This document shows, one piece after another, positions 9,466-17,594 of a stretch of 64,000 nucleotides of DNA. Both the position numbers and the translations under genes were made by a program. The DNA lies in NCBI GenBank assembly GCA_046351595.1, contig JAXLYE010000009.1, positions 248,001 through 312,000 of the forward strand, written 5' to 3'. Origin of the DNA: JAXLYE01 sp046351595 (GTDB lineage Bacteria > Myxococcota_A > Polyangia > Palsa-1104 > JAEUJZ01). The notes under the pieces were generated by a model that saw only the letters and a list, made by a program, of their open reading frames with translations, did not search any database and was not told where the DNA came from. Positions within the stretch are counted from its first letter, which is position 1; every line of letters starts with the position of its first letter.

Positions 9466-10947
9466 ATGCGGCCGACGATCTTGCGACTTGCGCTTGTGGT
9501 TTCGCTCGTGGTCACGCTCCTGCACCAGCGGGCGCGGGGCGCGCCGCCGCTGGATCAGCTCGGCCTGCGCGACGCGCTGCTGGCCCGGCCCGAGGTGATC
9601 GCCGCCCTGCCACCGCAGGCGCAGCAGCGGCTGGCCGAGCGCTTCGAGTCGGCGCGGCAGCGGACCGAGGGCACGGTGCGGCTGCCCGGCGTCAACGAGG
9701 CGCTCGGCGTCGATCTGGTGCGGGTGCTGGACGGGCTGCGGCTGGCCGAGCGCAAGGACGCGCTGCTCATCAGCCAGTTCGTGCTGCTGCCGGTGGGGCT
9801 GGAGGCGCAGCCCCTGGAGACGCCTGTCGACCCGAGCCGCACGCTGCCGCCGCTCGAGGGCGTGCCCGCGGGCGTGACGGCCGAGGCCGAGGCGAGCGCG
9901 CTGCAGGGCGCCGCGGGGGCGCTGCTCGGCGCGCTGCTGCGCCAGGCCGAGGCGACGCACCTGGTGCGCGTGGTGAGCTGGCCGGTCGCGGCGGTCGCCA
10001 TCCACAACGTCGTCTACGTGAACGCCGCCTGGCTGGTGGCGCTGTCGCCGACGCCGACCGGCGGTGCGCCCGATCCCGCGCCGACCCCGGCCGGGCAGGC
10101 GACCGAGACCGGGTGCGGCGGCTCGGTCGGCGGCGCGGCGCCCGCCCCCGGCCCGACCGCGAGCCCGCCGCCGCCCGTCGCTGCCGTCGCACCGTCCGAG
10201 CCGCCAGCCGGAGAGCCGCCGGCGGCGCGCGCACCGATCTCCGAGCTGCCGATCCGCGGCAGCGACGGACCTCCTGCTGCGGCGGCGAGCGCTCAAGCCG
10301 GGCCGACCGGGCTCGCGTCGCCTCCGTCGCCCGCTCCGCTGGCTGTCGCGGGCGCGACCGGAGCTCCGCCGCTGCAGGGCCTGTGGAACGGCCGCGGCGG
10401 CGCCACCACGCATGGCGCCGGCTCGGGCGAGCCGACGATCGAGAGCCTGACCTACGCGCTCGATACCGGCAGCGGCAGCGCCGCCTCCCTCAACTGCTGC
10501 CGCTACAGCTCCGACAACGGCTGCGACACGCAGACCCCGTGTGACGCGCCGAGCAACAGCTGCAGCAGCAGCAGCGGCAGCGGGTGCAGCAGCGGCAGCG
10601 GCAGCGGGTGCAGCAGCGGCAGCAGCAGCGGCAGCGGGTGCAGCAGCGGCAGCGGCAGCGGGTGCAGCAGCGGCAGCGGCAGCGGGTGCAGCAGCGGCAG
10701 CAGCGGCAGCGGGTGCAGCAGCGGCAGCAGCGGCAGCGGGTGCAGCAGCGGCAGCAGCGGCAGCGGGTGCAGCAGCGGCAGCGGCAGCGGCAGCTCGTGC
10801 GGCGGCAGCAGCTGCGGCAGCAGCAACAAGTGCTCGGTGATCCCGACCCGGCCCGTCGGCGACATCCCGGATCCGGTGACGTTCATGTTCCTGCTCACGC
10901 CGCTGGCGTTCGTGATGCTCGAGGGCCGCCGCCGAGGGCGCCTGTGA
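9466..10947 (+). CDS. secreted/membrane protein with Ser-Gly-Cys low-complexity tract and C-terminal membrane anchor
   Basis: The 493-aa protein has an N-terminal signal peptide (residues 1-25), a folded region with no family I recognise (about 26-190), a Pro/Ala-rich linker, and from about residue 365 to 445 a tract built almost only of Ser, Gly and Cys (repeats of the GSGCSSGS kind, a Cys every 6-10 residues). It ends with a hydrophobic helix (DPVTFMFLLTPLAFVMLEG) and the basic tail RRRGRL, a layout like C-terminal sorting or anchor signals such as MYXO-CTERM, although the sequence does not match that motif. The start at 9466 follows GGGGGAAC. Its stop overlaps the GTG of the Lgt-like gene. 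Function unknown. Confidence 0.7.
   Translation: MRPTILRLALVVSLVVTLLHQRARGAPPLDQLGLRDALLARPEVIAALPPQAQQRLAERFESARQRTEGTVRLPGVNEALGVDLVRVLDGLRLAERKDALLISQFVLLPVGLEAQPLETPVDPSRTLPPLEGVPAGVTAEAEASALQGAAGALLGALLRQAEATHLVRVVSWPVAAVAIHNVVYVNAAWLVALSPTPTGGAPDPAPTPAGQATETGCGGSVGGAAPAPGPTASPPPPVAAVAPSEPPAGEPPAARAPISELPIRGSDGPPAAAASAQAGPTGLASPPSPAPLAVAGATGAPPLQGLWNGRGGATTHGAGSGEPTIESLTYALDTGSGSAASLNCCRYSSDNGCDTQTPCDAPSNSCSSSSGSGCSSGSGSGCSSGSSSGSGCSSGSGSGCSSGSGSGCSSGSSGSGCSSGSSGSGCSSGSSGSGCSSGSGSGSSCGGSSCGSSNKCSVIPTRPVGDIPDPVTFMFLLTPLAFVMLEGRRRGRL
10551..10800 (+). repeat. imperfect AGCGGC/AGCGGGTGC trinucleotide tract inside a gene
   Basis: About 250 bp consist of agc, ggc and ggg-tgc triplets in imperfect tandem copies and encode the Ser-Gly-Cys tract of the 9466 gene. 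The unit is a multiple of three, so slippage would change tract length without changing the frame. Confidence 0.85.
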
Positions 10948-11804
10948 GGCCGGCGCTGGTCGAGTGGGCGATCGGCCACGGCCTGCCCGGCTGGCTGATC
11001 CCCACCTACTTCATCCTCGTCGGGCTCAGCACGCTCGCGGCCTTCGCCATCGCGCTGCGCCTGGTGCGTCGTGACGGCGCGGACCAGGCCGTGCAGTCGC
11101 ACGCGCTGATGGTGACGTACGTCGCGGCGCTCGCCGGCGGCTACGTGCTTGAGTCGCTGCGCATGATCCCGGCGGCGGTGGCGACGGGCTCGCTGACGCC
11201 GGTGCTGCAGGCGGGTCGCTCGGCCTACGGCGGGCTTTTGTTCGGCTGCTGCGGCGCGATTTTGTTCCTGCGCGCGCACCGCCAGTCGATCGGCGCGTTC
11301 ATGGACCGCGCGGCCATCGGCGCCGGCATCGTCTTCTGCTGCGTGCGCACCGGCTGCTTCCTGGCCGGCTGCGACTACGGACAGCCGACCGCGGCGCCCT
11401 GGGGCCTGCGCTTCCCGTCGGGCAGCCTGGCCGCGCTCGATCACGCGCAGCGCGGCTGGGTGCCGCCCGGGTTCCCGAGCCTGCCGGTCCACCCGACGCA
11501 GCTCTACGAGGCGCTGCTCGGGATCGCCGGTGCGGTCGTCGCCGGCCTGGTGCTGCGGCAGCGACGGCGCGACGGCGGCGCGCTCTTGGCCTTCCTGGCG
11601 GTCTACGGGATCGGACGGTTCGTGATCGAGCTCCTGCGCGGAGACTCCACGCGCGGTCTGTACCTGGGACTGAGCACGGCTCAGTACATCTCCTGCGCAA
11701 TCCTGCTTACCTGCGGTGTGCTGGCGTGGCGGCTGCGGTCCGCCCGATCTGCGCCGGCCCCCGTCGCTGCCCGGCCCGCGCACGCGGGGGCCGCTTCGGC
11801 ATGA
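10944..11804 (+). CDS. prolipoprotein diacylglyceryl transferase-like (Lgt family) membrane protein
   Basis: This 286-aa polytopic inner-membrane protein has about seven hydrophobic helices. Family features are HPTQLYEALLGI and RTGCFLAGCDYG, which matches the position of the conserved R-x-G-N-F-x-N-G-E region of Lgt but with Cys replacing several residues. Lgt transfers a diacylglyceryl group to the lipobox cysteine of lipoproteins; this divergent paralogue may act on a different substrate. The GTG at 10944 overlaps the stop of the preceding gene (GTGA) with GAGGG upstream, so translation is coupled. The next gene starts 7 bp after its stop. The housekeeping lgt is probably elsewhere. Confidence 0.75.
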   Translation: MRPALVEWAIGHGLPGWLIPTYFILVGLSTLAAFAIALRLVRRDGADQAVQSHALMVTYVAALAGGYVLESLRMIPAAVATGSLTPVLQAGRSAYGGLLFGCCGAILFLRAHRQSIGAFMDRAAIGAGIVFCCVRTGCFLAGCDYGQPTAAPWGLRFPSGSLAALDHAQRGWVPPGFPSLPVHPTQLYEALLGIAGAVVAGLVLRQRRRDGGALLAFLAVYGIGRFVIELLRGDSTRGLYLGLSTAQYISCAILLTCGVLAWRLRSARSAPAPVAARPAHAGAASA

Positions 11805-11811
11805 GGTCTTC

Positions 11812-12678
11812 ATGAACGGTCGATGCATCGCGCTCGCCTCGCTCTGCACCGTGCTGCTGGCCGCAGCGGACGCGCCCTGGGCCCGCGCGGCGGAGCCCGA
11901 CGCGAGCGACTCGTCCGAGCCCAAGCAGCACCGTCGCCACCGTCGGAAGAAGCTGCCGTCGGTGCCGCTGGACGCCGTCGCGCAGGAGCCGGCCGGTGCC
12001 GCCGCTGCGGCCGCGGCGACGACCCCGGCCCCGGCTCCGACTCCGGTCCCCGCGGGCGCCGCGGCGCCGAGCGGTGCCGCACCAACGTCCGTCGCGCCGA
12101 CGCCTGCGCCCGGCGCTCCGACCGTGCGCATCATCCCGGCGCCCGGCGCGATGGCCCCGGCCCCGCCGCCTCCTGTCGGACCCGCGCCGCCCGTTGGCGC
12201 TCCCTATGACGTCCGCTACGCGCCTCCGGGAGCAGCACCCGCGCCGTTCATGCCGTCCGCCTCCCCGGCGCCCGCGGGCCCTCCCGGCCGCACGATGCTC
12301 ATCGCCGGGCTCGGGATCTTCGGCGGCAGCTACCTGCTCAGCCTCGGGCTCAGCAGCTTCAGCTACGCCGGCTACTACCGCGGACAGTGGGGCTGGCTGA
12401 TCCCGCTGGTCGGCCCCATCGTCTCGATGTCCGGCGCCGACGGCGGCTACAGCGACTGCGCCGGCGGCTGCCTGTCGAAGAACCTGTTCACCTACTTCAC
12501 GGGCCTCATCAACCTGGGCACGTACCTGAGCGGCCTCGGGCTGATCATCGCCGGCGGCGTACAGATGCGGAGGGGCGGGCCGGCTCCGAGGGTCGCATCG
12601 AAGCCTCCCGTGCGGGTGGTCCCGTTCTCGCCCGCGTTCGGGACGGGCTCGGGACTGATGGTGTTAGGACGGTTCTAG
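11812..12678 (+). CDS. Pro/Ala-rich membrane protein, third gene of the 9466 operon
   Basis: The 288-aa protein has a signal peptide (1-25), a basic patch (KQHRRHRRKK), a long Ala/Pro-rich spacer (about 55-155) and a C-terminal part with two or three hydrophobic segments (LIAGLGIFGGSYLLSLGL, WGWLIPLVGPIV, LSGLGLIIAGGVQM). I know no named family. Similar spacer-plus-membrane proteins with WLIPLVGP segments occur in myxobacteria. GAGG precedes the ATG, and it starts 7 bp after the Lgt-like gene, so it is cotranscribed. It may be a membrane partner of the other two proteins; that is inference from position only. Confidence 0.65.
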   Translation: MNGRCIALASLCTVLLAAADAPWARAAEPDASDSSEPKQHRRHRRKKLPSVPLDAVAQEPAGAAAAAAATTPAPAPTPVPAGAAAPSGAAPTSVAPTPAPGAPTVRIIPAPGAMAPAPPPPVGPAPPVGAPYDVRYAPPGAAPAPFMPSASPAPAGPPGRTMLIAGLGIFGGSYLLSLGLSSFSYAGYYRGQWGWLIPLVGPIVSMSGADGGYSDCAGGCLSKNLFTYFTGLINLGTYLSGLGLIIAGGVQMRRGGPAPRVASKPPVRVVPFSPAFGTGSGLMVLGRF

Positions 12679-12687
12679 GAATGGACT

Positions 12688-12724
12688 CCGTACTCTGATC
12701 GGCTGATTCCCAGACAGAGTACGG
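12688..12724 (+). terminator. perfect 10-bp inverted repeat after the 9466 operon
   Basis: CCGTACTCTG (12688-12697) and CAGAGTACGG (12715-12724) pair perfectly around a 17-base loop, 10 bp after the stop of the last operon gene. There is no T-run, so it could be a terminator stem or an operator for the lipoprotein gene at 12813. Confidence 0.5.
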
Positions 12725-12812
12725 AATGTCCGAATCGTGCTCCCTGGACTCCGCGGTCGTAGTCTGCCGGCCGCTCGGGGAGTCCTCTTGCCGTAGACAC
12801 GGAGACTTGATC

Positions 12813-13505
12813 ATGCTGAACCGGAAGACTCGTACCCTGCCTTGTCTCGGACTGACCTTCCTGCTGGCAACCTGCGGCGGCGGCAGCGGCTCCCTTGGCG
12901 ACTCACCGACGATCAGCGGCGCCATCCAGGGATGGACCCTGGGCGCCGGCTACAGCCTGCAGGCCGAGCTCGTGAACGGTCCGCTGACGCAGCAGCAGCG
13001 CATCATCGCGACCGGGACGATCGATCCGCAGGGCGCGTTCTCGATCACGCTGCCCGGCGCCGCGGTGATGAACCAGTACGTGCAGTCCCAGAGCATCGTG
13101 GTCACCGCCAACAGCGGCTGCAACGGCATGCTCGTCGGCGGAGTGACGGTGTCTCCGGATCCGCTGCAGGCCATCAAGATCTACTTTTATGCGGTGCAGG
13201 GGACCACGCACAAGCGCATCAGCCAGATCGGCTTCAACTACATGGCGACCCCGCAGTCCAGCACCCAGAGCTCGACGCAGGTCGGCTACTACTACAGCCT
13301 CGCGACCAGCACCGCGAACGGCCAGGTGTCCTGTACCACCAGCACCGGCACCGTCCGCGCCGCGGTCAGCATCGGCATGGTGCCGGGCTGGAACTCGCTC
13401 GTCACCGAGGCCTTCGCCGAGAAGCAGAACACCGGCATGACCAACGGCTCGACGTCCATGTACTCGGGGCTGGCGCCCGGTCAGGCGCAGTGGACGTTCA
13501 ACTGA
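12813..13505 (+). CDS. hypothetical lipoprotein
   Basis: The 230-aa protein has a lipobox LLATC (cleavage before about Cys20) followed by a GGGSGS linker. The mature part is rich in Ser, Thr and Gln with alternating hydrophobic residues, suggesting a beta-sandwich (ISGAIQGWTLGAGYSLQAEL ... IIATGTIDPQGAFSITLPG), as in carboxypeptidase-regulatory or transthyretin-like domains. I recognise no family. GGAGA lies seven bases before the ATG. It is convergent with the transketolase gene. Confidence 0.7.
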   Translation: MLNRKTRTLPCLGLTFLLATCGGGSGSLGDSPTISGAIQGWTLGAGYSLQAELVNGPLTQQQRIIATGTIDPQGAFSITLPGAAVMNQYVQSQSIVVTANSGCNGMLVGGVTVSPDPLQAIKIYFYAVQGTTHKRISQIGFNYMATPQSSTQSSTQVGYYYSLATSTANGQVSCTTSTGTVRAAVSIGMVPGWNSLVTEAFAEKQNTGMTNGSTSMYSGLAPGQAQWTFN

Positions 13506-13526
13506 GCCGGCTTCCAGGCGTTTGCG

Positions 13527-13558
13527 CGCGGCGGCCCGGGCCCTCCCAGACCGCCGCG
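13527..13558. terminator. GC-rich hairpin between convergent genes
   Basis: CGCGGCGG (13527-13534) and CCGCCGCG (13551-13558) form an 8-bp stem with a 16-base loop in the short gap between the convergent lipoprotein and transketolase genes. It could serve both directions. Confidence 0.4.
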
Positions 13559-13563
13559 TCTCC

Positions 13564-15435
13564 CTACTTCAGGAACTCGCGCACCGTCGCCGCGATCTTG
13601 TCGCCCGACAGCCCGTACAGATCGAGCAGCTCCTCGGGCTTGCCCGAGCGCGGCAGCACGTCGACCGCGATCTTCTTGATGCGCGCGCCGCCGGTCTCGC
13701 CGAACACCTCGAGCACCGCGTCGCCCAGGCCGCCCTCGCGCCAGTGATCCTCGACCACGACGATGCGCCCGCCGGCCTCCGCCGCGGCCGCGCGCAGGCC
13801 CTCGGCGTCGATCGGCTTGACGCTGTAGGCGTCGATTACGCGCACGTTCAGGCCCTCGCCCTTGAGGATCGCGTGCGCCTTGAGCGCCTCGTGCAGCGTG
13901 ATGCCCGCGGCCACGATCACGCAGCGGTCGCTGTCGCTCTTGCGCACGGTCTTGCTGCCGCCGATGGGGAAGGTGTCGCCGGGTCCGTACAGGACCGCGG
14001 TCGCGGCGCGCGTGCTGCGCAGGTAGCCGACGCCGTGCTGCGCCGACAGCTCGCGCACCAGCGCCTCGGTGGCGTACGGATCCGCGGGGTAGACTACGGT
14101 CGAGCCGTGCACCGCGCGGAACATCGCCAGGTCCTCCAGGCCCATCTGGCTGGCTCCGTCCTCACCGATCGAGGTGCCGGCGTGCGAGCCGCAGAGCTTG
14201 AGGTTGGCCGACGACAGCGCCGCCATGCGCACCTGATCGAAGGCGCGGCTGAAGAACGCGGCGAAGGTCGCGGCCCACGGCACCGCGCCGATGGCGCCCG
14301 CGCCCGCGGCCATGCCGACCATCGACTGCTCGGCGATGTAGCACTGCACGAAGCGCTCGGGGTGCGCCTTCTCGAACAGGTCGGTGTACGTCGAGTTCTT
14401 GACGTCGGCGTCGAAGACCATGACGCCGGGGTGGCTGTCGCCCAGGCGCTTCAGCGCGTCGCCGAAGGCGCGGCGCGTGGCGATGGTCTTGTCCGCGGGG
14501 AAGCTCGGCGTGGCCGGCGGCTTGGTCCCGTGCTCGACCTCGGGGGCCCGGCGCGCCGCGCCCTCGGGCTTCTTGACCGTGCCTCGCACCGACGGGTCGA
14601 CCTCGCCGATCTCGGCCAGCGCCTTGTCGGCCTGCGCCGCGTCCATGGGCTTGCCGTGCCAGCCGTCCTTGTCGGCCATCAGCGTGACGCCGGCACCCTT
14701 CTTCGTGCGCCCGAGGATCGCCAGCGGCTTGTCGCGCCCGGGCCGCGCCGCGTGCGCCATCGCCTCGACGCAGGCCGCCATGTCCAGGCCGTCGATCTCG
14801 AGCGTCTCCCAGCCGAACGCCTGGAACTGCGCGTGGTAGCGCTGCATGTCCCAGCCGATGCGCGTGGCGATGCTCTGCTCCAGGCGGTTGACGTCGATGA
14901 TCGCGGTCAGGTTGCCCAGGCCCTTCTGCGCCGCCACCGGGATCGCCTCCCAGTTGCTGCCCTCGGCCATCTCGCCGTCGCCGCACAGCACCCAGACGTG
15001 GGCTTCGCTCTTGGCCACGAACTTGAGGTACGCGGCCATGCCGGCGCCGTTGACCAGGCCCTGGCCCAGCGAGCCCGTCGCCACGTCGACCCACGGCAGG
15101 CGCGGCGTCGGGTGCCCCTCGAAGTTGCTCGAGAGCTCGCGCAGAGACAGCACGTCCTCGTCGGAGATCACGCCCGCGGTGGCCCACGCCGAGTAGAGCA
15201 GCGGCGCCGCGTGGCCCTTGGACAGCACGAAGCGGTCGTTGTCGAGCCGCTTCGGATCGCTGAAGTCGTAGCGCAGCTGCGTGAAGAACAGCGCGGTGAC
15301 CAGGTCCGCGGCCGACAGGCAGGTCGAGGGGTGGCCGGAGCCGGCGCGCGTCGTGCTCTGCACCGACAGGCGGCGGATGCGGCGCGCGAGCGCTTTGAGA
15401 TGATCGAGGTTGGCGTGGGCGCGGTCCGAGGTCAT
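13564..15435 (-). CDS. tkt: transketolase
   Basis: This 623-aa single-chain transketolase transfers two-carbon ketol units with thiamine diphosphate in the pentose phosphate and Calvin-type pathways. Visible motifs are GSGHPSTCLSAADL (N-terminal ThDP domain), GHAAPLLYS, the ThDP/Mg2+ motif CGDGEMAEGSNWEA with IIDVNRLEQS, then a pyrimidine-binding domain (about 320-490; YIAEQSMVGMAAGAGAIG) and a C-terminal transketolase domain (DAYSVKPID ... VVEDHWREGGLGDAV). The length and order resemble animal-type or archaeal-like full-length enzymes, slightly shorter than E. coli TktA. The ATG at 15435 has AGGAGAACGC before it, better than the ATG 15 bases upstream. No pathway partner gene is nearby. Confidence 0.93.
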   Translation of the reverse strand: MTSDRAHANLDHLKALARRIRRLSVQSTTRAGSGHPSTCLSAADLVTALFFTQLRYDFSDPKRLDNDRFVLSKGHAAPLLYSAWATAGVISDEDVLSLRELSSNFEGHPTPRLPWVDVATGSLGQGLVNGAGMAAYLKFVAKSEAHVWVLCGDGEMAEGSNWEAIPVAAQKGLGNLTAIIDVNRLEQSIATRIGWDMQRYHAQFQAFGWETLEIDGLDMAACVEAMAHAARPGRDKPLAILGRTKKGAGVTLMADKDGWHGKPMDAAQADKALAEIGEVDPSVRGTVKKPEGAARRAPEVEHGTKPPATPSFPADKTIATRRAFGDALKRLGDSHPGVMVFDADVKNSTYTDLFEKAHPERFVQCYIAEQSMVGMAAGAGAIGAVPWAATFAAFFSRAFDQVRMAALSSANLKLCGSHAGTSIGEDGASQMGLEDLAMFRAVHGSTVVYPADPYATEALVRELSAQHGVGYLRSTRAATAVLYGPGDTFPIGGSKTVRKSDSDRCVIVAAGITLHEALKAHAILKGEGLNVRVIDAYSVKPIDAEGLRAAAAEAGGRIVVVEDHWREGGLGDAVLEVFGETGGARIKKIAVDVLPRSGKPEELLDLYGLSGDKIAATVREFLK

Positions 15436-15612
15436 GCGTTCTCCTGTCACTGGTTGCGGCGAGCGCCGACGCGGCGGCCCGTCCGTGCGACGAAAATCAG
15501 CCCATCATATATCGCGTCGCGCCGGGTGCGTGTGGGTCCGACGCTCATCGACGGCAGGGCAGGGTAGGCGGACGCCCGGCGCGCGGCGACGGCCCGGGTG
15601 ATCCCTAGCGGC

Positions 15613-17523
15613 CTAGCGCTTGTCGGTCCGCCGCTCGACGACCTTGCGGTGCACGCCGAGCAGGCGCGCGGCCTGCGACTTGTTGCCGGCGGACAGCTTG
15701 AGCGCCGCCGCCACCAGCGCCGCCTCGATGGCCGCCAGCTTGTCCGGGACCTGCAGCCGCAGCAGCGCCGCCGCGATGTCGGCCAGCGAGGCCGCCGCGT
15801 GCGCCGGGATCGCCGCCGCGAGCGACGGCACCGCGGTCCCGATCTCCTCGGGCAGGTGCCACGGAGACAGCACGGGGTCGGTGCTGGTCGCGGCCGCGAA
15901 CTGCATGGCGTTCTTCAGCTCGCGCACGTTGCCGGGCCAGCCGTAGCGCCCCATGCACTCGAGCGCGGCGCCCGACAGCGACAGCTCGGGCTTGCCGAGC
16001 TTCTGGCATGCCTCGCGCAGAAACGCCCGCGCCAGAAGGGGCAGCTCGCGCTTGCGGTCGCGCAGCGGCGGCAGCACCAGGACCGCGCTGCTCAGGCGGA
16101 AGTAGAGGTCCTGGCGGAAGCGGCCCTGCTCGGCCTCGTCGCGCAGCCGGCGGTGGGTGGCAGCGACGAGGCGGATGTCCACCGGCCGCTCGCGCGTGTC
16201 GCCGACGCGGACCATCCGCCGCGTCTCCAGCACGCGCAGCAGCTTGGCCTGCACCGACAGCGACAGCTCGCCGAGCTCGTCGAGGAACACGGTGCCGCCG
16301 CTGGCCGCCTCGAGCAGCCCGGGCTTGCTGGTGGTGGCGCCGGTGAAGGCGCCGCGCTCGTGGCCGAACAGCTCGCTCTCGGCCAGGCTCTCGGGCAGCG
16401 CCGCGCAGTTGATGCTGACCAGCCGCGCCGCCCGTCGCGGCGAGCGCTCGTGCAGCGCCTGCGCCACCAGCTCCTTGCCGGTCCCGGTCTCGCCGAGGAT
16501 CAGCACCGGCAGCTCGCTCGGCGCCAGGCGCTCGATCAGGCTGTACAGGCGCACCATCGCCGGATCCGCGAGCAGCACTGTGCCGTCGCCGACGCGCAGC
16601 GTCGACACGGCGTCGGCCGCGGTCCGCACCTGTCCCGGCGGTGCCACCTCGGCCCCGGCGCGCGCGCCGCCGAGCAGCGCGTCGGCATCGAAGCCATCGA
16701 CGGCGGTGGCGGCCACCCCGGCGCGCAGCACCGGCCGCAGCTCGGCGTCCTGCTCGCCCAGCTCGGCGACCAGCCGGCTCGCCGTGGCCGCCGCCTCCTC
16801 TTCGTCGCGGTCGGGCAGGAGGATCCAGATCTCGTCGCGCCCGCCCGGGGCCGCGCTGTCCATGCGCCGCAGCGTGCGCCCGAGCACCGCCTCGAGCAGC
16901 GGGCGCCCGCGCGGCCCCGGCTTCCCCTGCTGCGGCGCGAGGCCCAGCTGCGGCGCAAGGAGCACCACCAGCGCCAGCGGTCGCAGCGCCTGCGCCGCGC
17001 GCTCACACTCGGTCTCCAGGCTGTGCCGGAAGCGCAGCGGGTCGGTCAGCGCCAGCGGCGGCCCCAGCGCCGACGTCGTCGTCGACTGCGCCGCGCTCGG
17101 AGCGCCGCGGCTCGGGCCGTAGTACACGAGCGCCACGTCGCACAGCGTCACCACGTCGCCCGAGCGCAGCAGCTGCGGCGCCGTCGCGGTCAGGGGCTCG
17201 CCGTTGCGCCGCGTGCCGTTGTGGCTGCCCAGGTCCTCGATGTAGACCCCGTCGGCGCCGACCTGCAGGCGCGCGTGCCGGCGCGACACCACCTGCGAGC
17301 GCAGCGGCACCTCGACGTCGGGGGCGCGCCCGAGGACCAGCGTGCCCGCAGCCGGCAGCTTCACCTCGGCGGAGGAGCCGGCCTCGATGACCACCAGGTA
17401 GCCGCGGTCGCCGTCGTCGCTGCCGGGGGCGCGGGGGTCCGGCGCCTCCGGCAGGGTCAGCGTCGCCGCAAGCCCGTCCCCGTCTTGCCGGCGGCCCGCC
17501 AGGTCTGGGTCCAGCCCCGCCAT
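15613..17523 (-). CDS. FHA domain sigma54-dependent transcription activator
   Basis: The 636-aa cytoplasmic regulator has an FHA domain (about 55-125; LGRAPDVEVPLRSQVVSRRH, DLGSHNGT) that reads phospho-threonine, a degenerate GGDEF-like middle domain (about 170-260) and an AAA+ domain (about 315-545) with Walker A GETGTGKE (344-351), an intact GAFTGA loop (391-396), Walker B TVFLDELGE and a Fis-type HTH end (SAGNKSQAARLLGVHRKVVE). It would open sigma54 promoters in response to phosphorylation, probably by the kinase encoded divergently 71 bp away at 17595. It is a clear paralogue of the protein at 41716. The target promoters are unknown. Confidence 0.9.
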   Translation of the reverse strand: MAGLDPDLAGRRQDGDGLAATLTLPEAPDPRAPGSDDGDRGYLVVIEAGSSAEVKLPAAGTLVLGRAPDVEVPLRSQVVSRRHARLQVGADGVYIEDLGSHNGTRRNGEPLTATAPQLLRSGDVVTLCDVALVYYGPSRGAPSAAQSTTTSALGPPLALTDPLRFRHSLETECERAAQALRPLALVVLLAPQLGLAPQQGKPGPRGRPLLEAVLGRTLRRMDSAAPGGRDEIWILLPDRDEEEAAATASRLVAELGEQDAELRPVLRAGVAATAVDGFDADALLGGARAGAEVAPPGQVRTAADAVSTLRVGDGTVLLADPAMVRLYSLIERLAPSELPVLILGETGTGKELVAQALHERSPRRAARLVSINCAALPESLAESELFGHERGAFTGATTSKPGLLEAASGGTVFLDELGELSLSVQAKLLRVLETRRMVRVGDTRERPVDIRLVAATHRRLRDEAEQGRFRQDLYFRLSSAVLVLPPLRDRKRELPLLARAFLREACQKLGKPELSLSGAALECMGRYGWPGNVRELKNAMQFAAATSTDPVLSPWHLPEEIGTAVPSLAAAIPAHAAASLADIAAALLRLQVPDKLAAIEAALVAAALKLSAGNKSQAARLLGVHRKVVERRTDKR

Positions 17524-17594
17524 TTTGCAGATGCGATTATACGCACAAGACCACGGCCGTTGTACCCTGACACAGGGCGAGCAGGACTTCTGGC

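Noticed and set aside
10551..10800. CRISPR-like regular repeat
   Set aside because: Repeat units are of triplet type, without unique spacers, and encode a Ser-Gly-Cys tract in a gene.
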